Below, one piece after another: positions 1 to 7,627 of a DNA stretch of 64,000 nt. This DNA comes from Marinomonas spartinae. GTDB lineage: Bacteria; Pseudomonadota; Gammaproteobacteria; Pseudomonadales; Marinomonadaceae. Below the pieces are notes generated by a model, which saw only the letters and a list, made by a program, of their open reading frames with translations, was not told the origin of the DNA and did no database searches. The DNA lies in NCBI RefSeq assembly GCF_900089775.1, contig NZ_FLOB01000008.1:94500-158499 (forward strand). Reading direction: 5' to 3'. The position numbers were made by a program, and so were the translations under genes. Every line of letters begins with the position of its first letter. Position 1 is the stretch's first letter.

Positions 1-383
1 CTAAAAAGGTTATAACTAACAATCGGAAACTCATCTTGAGTTTTAGAGTTACTAGCATCAATACACCAACAAACCTCATCATCCCTAAAAAAAATAACAG
101 CAAGTTTTTCCGGAAGTTGGTAGTCTTCCCTAACAGTTAAAGTATCTCCGTAAACAGTGCCACCTGAATCGTTTAAAGCGTCATTATTTTCTATACCTGA
201 AATCTCAGCTTCGACGACTCCTCCTCCCCCATATAATTTTAAGAACTCCTTAAAAGATGCTGGCAAATTAAATTCCAATAAATCTTCTAGAATTTTAATT
301 TGATCATCTGTTGCTGAGCCTAACCAATAGATCTCGCTTCCTGTTTTTTCAATAGTTGCTATTAAGTTCGTATAATCATTCAT
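1..383 (-). CDS. SUKH (SMI1/KNR4-like) immunity protein, 3' end beyond window
   Basis: This open frame starts at an ATG at 383 and is still open at the left edge after 126 codons, so the C-terminus is missing. Its start lies 8 bases past the stop codon of the upstream rhs gene. The translation has the SUKH-1 layout: an N-terminal helix ending LPASFKEFLKLYGGGG, then a strand EISGIEN, a VYGDTL/R segment, LPEKLAVIFFRDDE, and WCIDAS...DEFPIVSYN near the end. SUKH proteins are established immunity proteins for nuclease toxins of polymorphic and T6SS systems. Position directly behind a toxin with an LHH nuclease tip makes cognate immunity the natural reading (inference). Cytoplasmic; no signal peptide. 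A run of four glycines comes from a C-rich stretch on the plus strand. Confidence 0.85.
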   Translation of the reverse strand, partial: MNDYTNLIATIEKTGSEIYWLGSATDDQIKILEDLLEFNLPASFKEFLKLYGGGGVVEAEISGIENNDALNDSGGTVYGDTLTVREDYQLPEKLAVIFFRDDEVCWCIDASNSKTQDEFPIVSYNLF

Positions 384-391
384 AAAACACC

Positions 392-3300
392 TTATTTAAA
401 ATCCTCAGACCTTAATTTCCAATAGCTATTTCGAAACTTTTCATATTGGTACTGCAACTTGGAATTATTTCTAAAGCTATTACCATCCTCTATAAGACCA
501 TGCAACTTGACATGATGCTTCTTGTGAATAGAGCTCGTAAGCTCAACCATAGGCCCAGGCTCTTTTCCTAAAACATGATGTAAGTTAATTTGCTTACCAT
601 CTGGACCAATAGGCGCATAACCTTCATTCATTAAGTCTAAATTAGTCCACCCCTCATCAACTTTTTGCCTAATACTTTTATGCACACTTCTATGGACATT
701 CTCTGGCGCTTCAGGAAATACATCAACATTATTTTTATAAACTTTCCGACCCAAGACTTCTGTAGCATTAAATTTACTATCCTTTATTTCGTCAGGTATA
801 GATCCTAAAGCTCTATTATTACCTCCCCCCATCAACCCAACATCAATAGGTTTCCCCAAACTTCGCCACTCATCAATACTACCATCGCCTCCATTCGCTA
901 GCCAAGTACGATAAGCAATGTCTTCCTGAGCATCGTATGTAGACCAAGTATCACCATTAGATCCAACAGCATTAAAAACCGTTTCATCACTGTACTTAGA
1001 ATAAACAGTTCCATCTGGAGCCTTTATTTCTTCAAGCGGACCGCCTGTGGATGATGAATGAAAGGCTAAAAGCAAGGTTGTAGGTGCTTTAGCTAAAAAC
1101 GGCAACAATCTTGATATTACTGTTTTTTCAGCGATATAAGCCGAGTCATTAGCAGCCGCCTGAACCGTAATCTTAGTGACATTAATAGGTTTTAGATTAG
1201 TTAACGGGCTTGATGGCGCCACCCTTGCTAAAGCTAAAGCGCTTGCTGCCGCACCTTCCTTACAACTCAACCCCATCGGATCAACCCAGTTAACAGGGTT
1301 AGGTGCGTATTGATAGTGGTTGATGCCGCCGACTATACCTATCGGGTCTTGGTGGATAAAGCGTTGTTGTTTTGGGCAGTAGTAGCGGAATCGGTTGTAG
1401 TGAAAGCCGCTTTCTTGGTCGAAGTACTGTCCTTGGAAACGTATCGGCTGATAGAAGTCTTTGCTTTTGCCTTCTCGTTCAGCATGTTGCTCGCTATCTT
1501 CGTAACCATAGGCGTTAGCGGTGTTTTCCCATACCACGTCAGCCTGTTGGTTGGTGACAAAGCGCGGTGTGTTGAGTTGATCTAGGTGGTAGTAATACAC
1601 CTCACCTTGTTTGATCAGCGCAACCGGATGAAATTCGTCTGGGCGGTTAATGTACCAAGTATACTTTCCGTTTAGGCATTCGCCTAACAGTTGGTTTCCA
1701 TCCCAAATGAAATCAATTTTGCCCTGTTCGGTATGTTTGGCTATACGACGGCCCAGCGGGTCGTAGTCGTATTGGGTGAGGACCCCGTCTTTTGCAAAGC
1801 GGGTGAGTTGGTTAAAGGCGTTAAACGAACGCTGTGTTTTAACACCTACACCCAGTTCGCTGATTTGGTTACCGCAATCATCATAGTCGAAGTCGATGTC
1901 GGCGAATTTGAGTAATCGATCCCCTTCCGTGACCGCTTGGATAGACGGATCATTCTCTGCAAATGCGACAACGCTTTCTTCACTCTCTGCCGTGCTTAGG
2001 TCGCCTTTGCTCTCTTCTTTCTCATTAGGATGACTTTTTGCTTCATCGCTCTCAATCGCGGTGCGTTGGGCGATGGGGTTGCCCACACTATCCCACTCAA
2101 ATTCGGTGCGTTTGCGCTGTGAACTGTGTGATGGATGGCCTTGCGTATAAGCCACGCTTTCTTTAATCAGTTGCCCAAGAGCGTTGTATGCAAAGGCTTC
2201 TTGCTTCGCTTGTGCGAAGTCACCTTCTTCTTCCTGTGATGTTTGCGTTTGGCTTTGTCGGCCGATCAGCTGATCGATACCATCGTATTGGTAAGCACAC
2301 TGATCATAAAGTCGTTGCTCTGGATGCGTGAGATTTTGCAGTGTTAAACGATGGAATACATCAAAGGTTTGCTCTAACGCAATGTGGTTACCAAAGGTTT
2401 GTTGGATAAGACGGTTTTGTTTGTCGTATTGGAAAACGGCTAACGTTTGCGAAGAATCTCCTTCGCTTAATTCAATGGCCGTTAGTTGGCTATGTTGGTT
2501 GTAACGATAGTGAAGCGTTTTACCATCGGGTAATGTTAAACGTTTACGGCGGCCAAATTCATCGTATTGATAATGGAGCGTATGTTGTTGGGCGCCTTGT
2601 GTTTGTTGACTGCTGAGCAGTCGATTACCCCGATCGAATGTCTGTTTTAAGGTGACCTCGGGATTATGCGCACGAACAAGGTTGCCATTCACGTCATATT
2701 GATAGCGGTTGGTATTGTTGACGATCTGTTGATGAGATTCGCTACGACCTTGTTGAGCACTGGCTTGTTGAGCACTGGCTTGTTGTGCGATGACACGGCC
2801 CATGACATCTCGTTGGATATTAACAATACGCTTGTCGCTTTCTTTGAGCGAGATTAACCGATTGTTGCCGTCGTATTGGTAGCGCTGCTGTTTGCCATCG
2901 AAGCCGGTGATCTGGATAGGGTTTTCATTGGCATCGTAGGCAATTCTGTAGTGAGCATCGTCATCTCGACGAATGCCCGTTAGGTTACGCTCTTGGTCGT
3001 AGGTCAGATGTAAGGCACTACCATCAGGCTGGATGATGGCGCTCGGTTGGCTCAAGCCTTCAAAGGTTTGTCGCGTGATTTCGCCTTTGTTGTTTTTACT
3101 GGCGATAAGACGACCCGCCTCATCGTAGTCAAAGTAGGTATGTTGTTTATCGTCAGGCGCGTTTTCATCAAAGGCGACGGTTTCAATCAGTTGACCCCGT
3201 TCATTACGTTTGTACTGAACCAGTAATCCACAGTCAGATAAGGTGGCATTAATGCGCCCTAAGTTATCATAGCTGTAGCGGGTTAAGCTGTCGTTTTCTT

Positions 3301-5041
3301 GTTTCGCCAGCAATTCACCTTGCTCATTCCAACGGAATTTGGTGACTTGACCATCGACGGTAATGTGTTGACTCAAGTGGCCTTGGTTATCGTAACTGTA
3401 TAAAGCAGAACGGCCATCTGGCTGGGTTTCACTGAGCAGCAAACCGGACACATTGTACTGGCGTGCAATGGTGGTTTTATCTGGTAGAACAGTAAGGATG
3501 CGCTGTCCTAGTTGATTGTAGGCAAAGGTGGTTTTATTGCCATCGGGGGTAGTAACAGATTCCAGCTGCCCGTATGGCGTATAGGTCAGGTCGGTTGTGT
3601 TGCCCTGAGGGTCGATTTCGCGGATTTTTTGACCATTTTGGTTATACACATAACGACGTATATTGCCATTGGGGTCCGTGTGCTCGGTAAGTTTGCCTTG
3701 TTCGTTGTGAACAAAGTGCTCCCGATTGCCCCGTGAGTCAATACTGGTGGTTGTGCCTTTTTCAGGGCCGTATTCGAATTGGTAGCAGTAGGTGTCATTA
3801 TCGCCCCATTGTTTGATGCATTTTGCATCATGGGCATAGCTATCCCACTCGAAATGATGGCTAAAGCCACTGGCGCGAGTTCGTTTGGTAATGAGGTTGG
3901 CGGCGTTGTAGGTGTAACGCTCGGTTTCACCCTGTTGGTTGGTGGCCGCGATAAGGTTGCCGGTCTCGTCGTAGTTGTAGTGAGCCAACGGGGTCTTAGA
4001 AGTGACAAACTGCTCTTTCTCATTGACATGATACGCTTTGACATCGACCAGCCAGCCTTGTGCATTATAGTTGAGTAAACAGCCACGGGCTTTGTTGACT
4101 TCAATCCGCGCTAAACGCTCCTTCGCATCATAATAAAAACGTGTGCTTTGGCCTGTTTCGTTGATGATTTTTTCAAGCAACCAAGCGGATTCCCCCGCTT
4201 TAAAGGTCAGATGTTCATCCTTGGGGGTCACTAAGACTTGCTTACCATTGGTTTGGTAATGCAAGGCTAACTTGCTACTTAGCTGATAACTGGATTGGCC
4301 AGGCTTAACCTTTTCGAAACGATGGGAAGCACCATGTTCATCATGGTATTCGAGCCAATAGGTGCCCTTTTGCTTTGGGCCCACTTTCGGTGGAGGAAGA
4401 TAGTGCTCCGTCAAACGCACCATAAAATCATGGCGCCAGCCATTGCCCAAGGCCGTTTGCTGGTTTGAGTGAGAAGAACGATACAAACGACGCCATACTA
4501 AGGGGCGGCTTCCTGCTAAGGTAAAGTCGACAAGAGGGAGAATTTCTTCTCCAGTCAACATGGATACAGGGTCAGAGCGGCATTCTTGCTCGGTAATCGG
4601 CGTTTCACTTGAAGTATTGTTCGCGACGGCACCAGTGCTATTGACGCTGGCTTGAGTGGCTTTTTTACCGACGACTTTTTCCGGTCCCTTTTTCTTTTTA
4701 CTCTGAGTATTGCTGTCATCGCTAGCGGATAAAGTGTGTCGCACATTTTGATGATAGCAGGTAATCAAGCCCTTCGTGAAAGCGGACTTCAACACTCTAG
4801 CGGTTGCCGCTCCTTTCGCGTCGCGTGGACAATCTATACCGACAGCTTGCAAAAGCTGAATAACATTGAGGCGCTCGGAAGGGTCAGAAACCAGTGTCGG
4901 TCCAATCTCTGCAATTTGAGCGTTGGCAGCTTCGGGGGTGTCCGTGGCCACCTGATGGTACCCAGAAGGTACACGACCTTCTTCACCTATCAGGTAAATG
5001 GGGTAGCGACTTCCCTTTAGTACAACTGAATAACGATCCAT
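392..5041 (-). CDS. Rhs-family T6SS effector with C-terminal LHH/HNH nuclease domain
   Basis: A 1549-residue polymorphic toxin. The first ~150 residues are low-complexity and unassigned. A DUF6531-like segment follows (PITEQECRSDPVSMLTGEE), then many RHS/YD repeats of the Y-x-Y-D-x-x-G-N/R type forming the shell. The conserved core ends with DPIGIVGGINHYQY and PVNWVDPMGL (PxxxxDPxGL, near residue 1253), the usual autocleavage boundary. The ~290-residue variable tip ends in INLHHVLGKEPGPMVEL...HKKHHVKLHG, matching the HNH/ENDO VII superfamily with a conserved LHH, a predicted DNase. There is no PAAR domain in the protein; a separate PAAR gene lies two genes upstream. The ATG overlaps the upstream stop by one base (TAATG), which suggests coupled translation. 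The SUKH gene just downstream is the likely immunity gene. Confidence 0.92.
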   Translation of the reverse strand: MDRYSVVLKGSRYPIYLIGEEGRVPSGYHQVATDTPEAANAQIAEIGPTLVSDPSERLNVIQLLQAVGIDCPRDAKGAATARVLKSAFTKGLITCYHQNVRHTLSASDDSNTQSKKKKGPEKVVGKKATQASVNSTGAVANNTSSETPITEQECRSDPVSMLTGEEILPLVDFTLAGSRPLVWRRLYRSSHSNQQTALGNGWRHDFMVRLTEHYLPPPKVGPKQKGTYWLEYHDEHGASHRFEKVKPGQSSYQLSSKLALHYQTNGKQVLVTPKDEHLTFKAGESAWLLEKIINETGQSTRFYYDAKERLARIEVNKARGCLLNYNAQGWLVDVKAYHVNEKEQFVTSKTPLAHYNYDETGNLIAATNQQGETERYTYNAANLITKRTRASGFSHHFEWDSYAHDAKCIKQWGDNDTYCYQFEYGPEKGTTTSIDSRGNREHFVHNEQGKLTEHTDPNGNIRRYVYNQNGQKIREIDPQGNTTDLTYTPYGQLESVTTPDGNKTTFAYNQLGQRILTVLPDKTTIARQYNVSGLLLSETQPDGRSALYSYDNQGHLSQHITVDGQVTKFRWNEQGELLAKQENDSLTRYSYDNLGRINATLSDCGLLVQYKRNERGQLIETVAFDENAPDDKQHTYFDYDEAGRLIASKNNKGEITRQTFEGLSQPSAIIQPDGSALHLTYDQERNLTGIRRDDDAHYRIAYDANENPIQITGFDGKQQRYQYDGNNRLISLKESDKRIVNIQRDVMGRVIAQQASAQQASAQQGRSESHQQIVNNTNRYQYDVNGNLVRAHNPEVTLKQTFDRGNRLLSSQQTQGAQQHTLHYQYDEFGRRKRLTLPDGKTLHYRYNQHSQLTAIELSEGDSSQTLAVFQYDKQNRLIQQTFGNHIALEQTFDVFHRLTLQNLTHPEQRLYDQCAYQYDGIDQLIGRQSQTQTSQEEEGDFAQAKQEAFAYNALGQLIKESVAYTQGHPSHSSQRKRTEFEWDSVGNPIAQRTAIESDEAKSHPNEKEESKGDLSTAESEESVVAFAENDPSIQAVTEGDRLLKFADIDFDYDDCGNQISELGVGVKTQRSFNAFNQLTRFAKDGVLTQYDYDPLGRRIAKHTEQGKIDFIWDGNQLLGECLNGKYTWYINRPDEFHPVALIKQGEVYYYHLDQLNTPRFVTNQQADVVWENTANAYGYEDSEQHAEREGKSKDFYQPIRFQGQYFDQESGFHYNRFRYYCPKQQRFIHQDPIGIVGGINHYQYAPNPVNWVDPMGLSCKEGAAASALALARVAPSSPLTNLKPINVTKITVQAAANDSAYIAEKTVISRLLPFLAKAPTTLLLAFHSSSTGGPLEEIKAPDGTVYSKYSDETVFNAVGSNGDTWSTYDAQEDIAYRTWLANGGDGSIDEWRSLGKPIDVGLMGGGNNRALGSIPDEIKDSKFNATEVLGRKVYKNNVDVFPEAPENVHRSVHKSIRQKVDEGWTNLDLMNEGYAPIGPDGKQINLHHVLGKEPGPMVELTSSIHKKHHVKLHGLIEDGNSFRNNSKLQYQYEKFRNSYWKLRSEDFK
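2750..2786 (-). repeat. Tandem 15-bp repeat inside rhs
   Basis: Two exact adjacent copies of TTGTTGAGCACTGGC (plus-strand reading, 2750-2764 and 2765-2779) are followed by a partial third. They encode an in-frame A-S-A-Q-Q repeat in the Rhs shell. Because the unit is a multiple of three, copy-number change would keep the frame. Confidence 0.8.
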
Positions 5042-5889
5042 TAACTGTGTGCTTCCTCATTTGTCCATACATATGACCCAACAGCTTGATGAACAGATTG
5101 CTCTTGAGAAATCATTAATGCATGCTGTGAATCACGGTAACAAGGGTTATTTATGAGTGAATATAGGTTAATAACCCCACTCATTGCTCCAATTTTTCCC
5201 AACAAGTAAGCAGGAAAAACATAATCAATATCCTCACTTAAATGCGGAGCGAGCAGTTGCAAGCTATGTAACCAAGTATCTCCATCCTGAGCAACCCCAT
5301 TCCCTGGTGAAAAAATTATATCTATTGGTACCGCCAAGCCTTCTGACGCATCCAGAAATAATGCTTTAAACGCATCGTGTTGTATAAAATCAATGGTGGT
5401 TTCGTAATGAAAAAAGCGTTGTGACCAACCCGCTGGCGATATTTCAAATTTTGCAGTCAAACCACCTACACCGTAATAACAATACTCAGCACTTGAATTT
5501 GCTAAATAAACACCATCTACCGCAATAATATTTGCCTCATCTATCCCTTGCTCAGCCATCATTTTTATCGCAGCATCCATACCACTAGAACCTTGAAAAA
5601 ATACAAGTTCAGGCGTTGTGGAGAAAAGTTGATTAAATGTTTCAATCACAATCTCCTTTTGTTGATACTGAAATGCCCAAGCAGGCAGCAACCAAATCGT
5701 GGGCAGACTAGTGTCTTGTAATAACGGGTATAACGACTTTGCTTTCATAATGCAATCGTATGTAAAAGCCTGCCATGTCATCTCTCCAGAAACAACGTCG
5801 CACTCTAAGAAGCTCCCTGTTAGAACATCATCAACAGATAAAGCATGTGGCAACGAAACATCTGCAATTGATATTGAAAAAGCAGTCAT
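5041..5889 (-). CDS. Degenerate thiolase/ketoacyl-synthase-fold protein of a T6SS effector cassette (putative adaptor)
   Basis: A 282-residue protein with no signal peptide. The pattern resembles a worn-down thiolase or beta-ketoacyl synthase: FFQGSSGMDAAIKMM followed by IIAVDGVYLANSS in the first half, then IIFSPGNGVAQDGDTW, a GKIGAMSGVINLYSLI segment (like the GHxxGAAG region of KAS enzymes) and a final SVHQAVGSYVW strand. I see no catalytic cysteine or KAS histidines, so it is probably not an enzyme. Thiolase-like pseudo-enzymes are known neighbours of PAAR/Rhs effectors, where they are thought to help effector loading. That role here is inference from position between PAAR and rhs. The ATG at 5889 lies 2 bases past the stop of the upstream gene, and the stop overlaps the rhs start. 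Confidence 0.6.
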   Translation of the reverse strand: MTAFSISIADVSLPHALSVDDVLTGSFLECDVVSGEMTWQAFTYDCIMKAKSLYPLLQDTSLPTIWLLPAWAFQYQQKEIVIETFNQLFSTTPELVFFQGSSGMDAAIKMMAEQGIDEANIIAVDGVYLANSSAEYCYYGVGGLTAKFEISPAGWSQRFFHYETTIDFIQHDAFKALFLDASEGLAVPIDIIFSPGNGVAQDGDTWLHSLQLLAPHLSEDIDYVFPAYLLGKIGAMSGVINLYSLINNPCYRDSQHALMISQEQSVHQAVGSYVWTNEEAHS

Positions 5890-5891
5890 AT

Positions 5892-6938
5892 TTATGCCGC
5901 TCCAAGCGTTTCCTCAACAGGCTGCAAGGATTGCTGCGCCGTAAATAAATCGATCAACAAGAGGTTCGAAAAACTAACAGCACGCTTGCTTGCTCCATTA
6001 AATTTTGAAACTAAAGGATAACCACTTATCACCCGCTGATTAGCAAAATCGTCCTCATACTTAGGCCAATTCAATGCAAACTCCTGCTGAAAGCGTTTGA
6101 TAGCACTCTGCTCTCCTTGCCAAGCGGCCAACTGAACATCAAACTCAACCAAGTTATCAAGAGAGCTACCTAGTAGATTCCGCAATGCTCGGAGCAGTAT
6201 GGATGGAGTTTCAGATTGAGCAAGAACAGAATTAATTAGAGGCGCATGTTTCACCATACCACCTCTTACTAATACACATAACGCATCCTCCGCTGACAAA
6301 ACATTGCTCGCAACATTGCCAATAACATTTAGTTGACTGGGCGTTAACACAAGTAAGAACAGTGACATGACTTTTGTATCTAGTAAGCCCTCTTCCACTA
6401 GATCAGTAAACATACGCAATATGGCATCACTAGAGTGTTGCTCTGACCTATTTAACCAAGGAAAACAGTCATAAAGCTCATGGATTGATTCTTCATTATT
6501 TGTCATGCCCATCAGCTTACTAAGCCGCAATTCTTTATCCGATACAGCATCACTTAGCAGATGATGTGAACCCGTGATATCAACAACGCCCTTAAATAAG
6601 CCCTGAAGCTTTTCAGAAAAATACAGGGCATTGATGTATTCTGCTTTTTGTTCGTCGCCCATTTCATTTATTAAAAAAGCAGCGGCATCGCTCAGAATGC
6701 TCTCGTCCAAGTTAGACACCAGCAACTCAGACAGCTCGCCAAAATCCAAAGCGCTAACGCCATCCGCTTCCTTACCATCTGTTCTGTTTTTTTGGTTAAC
6801 CAGCCAATATTCTTTCGTGAGCTGTTGCCTACACAAAGCATAATAACCATGTGAAGAGAAAGGACTTACCCTTGCATCACTCAATATTTGTAATTGACGA
6901 TAAAATCGATCAACAAAAACAGATAACAAATCAGCCAC
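5892..6938 (-). CDS. Uncharacterised protein between PAAR and the thiolase-like gene
   Basis: A 348-residue, mainly helical soluble protein that I do not recognise. It starts at a GTG (6938) overlapping the end of the PAAR gene by 8 bases (GTGGCTGA); no in-frame ATG occurs until about residue 92, so the GTG start is favoured despite a weak ribosome site. The sequence has repeated leucine-rich amphipathic helices (LSVFVDRFYRQL, MSLFLLVLTPSQLNVIG, ILLRALRNLLGSSLDNL), giving it the feel of a helical-repeat scaffold. There is no membrane segment and no obvious catalytic motif. Overlapping genes on both sides tie it to delivery of the PAAR-Rhs cargo. A chaperone or adaptor role is possible but is inference only. 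Confidence 0.6.
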   Translation of the reverse strand: MADLLSVFVDRFYRQLQILSDARVSPFSSHGYYALCRQQLTKEYWLVNQKNRTDGKEADGVSALDFGELSELLVSNLDESILSDAAAFLINEMGDEQKAEYINALYFSEKLQGLFKGVVDITGSHHLLSDAVSDKELRLSKLMGMTNNEESIHELYDCFPWLNRSEQHSSDAILRMFTDLVEEGLLDTKVMSLFLLVLTPSQLNVIGNVASNVLSAEDALCVLVRGGMVKHAPLINSVLAQSETPSILLRALRNLLGSSLDNLVEFDVQLAAWQGEQSAIKRFQQEFALNWPKYEDDFANQRVISGYPLVSKFNGASKRAVSFSNLLLIDLFTAQQSLQPVEETLGAA

Positions 6939-7221
6939 CTATCAAAACAGTTGGGTTACCTACTACCACTTTTCCACCATGAGAAGTAGCATCCCCAAGC
7001 CTAGCCGCAGGCTTACCATTAATGGTCACCGAGCCTGAACCAGCACTAATGCTATCAGGCGGTCCGACACAGACTGCCATATCACCTTTTCTTGCCGCAG
7101 GCATACCACCAATGAGCACATTAGGAGATCCTACAGCCACAGGGCCACCAACGTGCGGCACTGTCCCCGTCGTTTTAGGGCATACATGCATACTACCAAT
7201 TGTCGCAGCAGGCTTTCCCAT
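6931..7221 (-). CDS. PAAR-domain spike protein
   Basis: A 96-residue stand-alone PAAR protein, the usual length for one without an extension. It shows the glycine-rich repeats and metal-ligand pattern of the family: MGKPAATIGSMHVCPKT near the start, GSPNVLIGGMPAARKGD, INGKPAARLGDATSHGG, and NPTVLIGG at the C-terminus. PAAR proteins cap the VgrG trimer and sharpen the T6SS needle, and they carry or recruit effectors. Since the Rhs toxin downstream lacks its own PAAR domain, this protein probably links that toxin to VgrG (inference). The ATG is preceded by an AAGGAG-type site. Confidence 0.95.
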   Translation of the reverse strand: MGKPAATIGSMHVCPKTTGTVPHVGGPVAVGSPNVLIGGMPAARKGDMAVCVGPPDSISAGSGSVTINGKPAARLGDATSHGGKVVVGNPTVLIGG

Positions 7222-7252
7222 ATGACTCTCCTTATCCTGTGATAAATGTTAT

Positions 7253-7612
7253 CTACTGTTCATAAAGAGGAATAACCAAGAGCTTTCCTGAAGCTACGAA
7301 ATAAGCAAGCTCATCGATCATCCCTTCTGACGTCAAATCTGAAATAGAGGCATTAGAAGCTGTCACATGCAGATACAGAGTTGAAACAATGTTGGTATTA
7401 TTCAACCTCGGATGTAAAGTAGAAAAAAATTGAGCAGCAAAATACCCATTACTCACTTTTAGGTGAGTAAAAGCAGGGCTTAGAAGAGGGTCATCTGGTC
7501 GATTGATCGGCAAGCAAACAAGGTGAGGAAGACCATATCGACAGTAAACGATAAAACCAGCATTGAGAGCAGACTTCATAACCAAGTGAGTTGTGCTGTC
7601 TATAATTTCCAT
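7253..7612 (-). CDS. Uncharacterised small protein between vgrG and PAAR
   Basis: A 119-residue protein that I do not recognise, with ATG at 7612 only 15 bases past the vgrG stop. It has no signal peptide or membrane helix; hydrophobic strands (IVYCRYGLPHLVCLPI, VSTLYLHVTASN, LLVIPLYEQ) suggest a small alpha/beta fold. Its place between vgrG and the PAAR gene is where loading adaptors often sit, but it lacks DUF4123, DUF1795 and DUF2169 features that I can recognise. Possibly a small accessory specific to this VgrG-PAAR pair (inference). Confidence 0.6.
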   Translation of the reverse strand: MEIIDSTTHLVMKSALNAGFIVYCRYGLPHLVCLPINRPDDPLLSPAFTHLKVSNGYFAAQFFSTLHPRLNNTNIVSTLYLHVTASNASISDLTSEGMIDELAYFVASGKLLVIPLYEQ

Positions 7613-7627
7613 ATTATGTACTTTAAT

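Noticed and set aside
3586..4104. Long open frame (172 codons) on the minus strand inside rhs
   Set aside because: It lies in another frame of the same strand as the well-supported Rhs protein and its translation is low-complexity threonine-rich, a by-product of the repeats.
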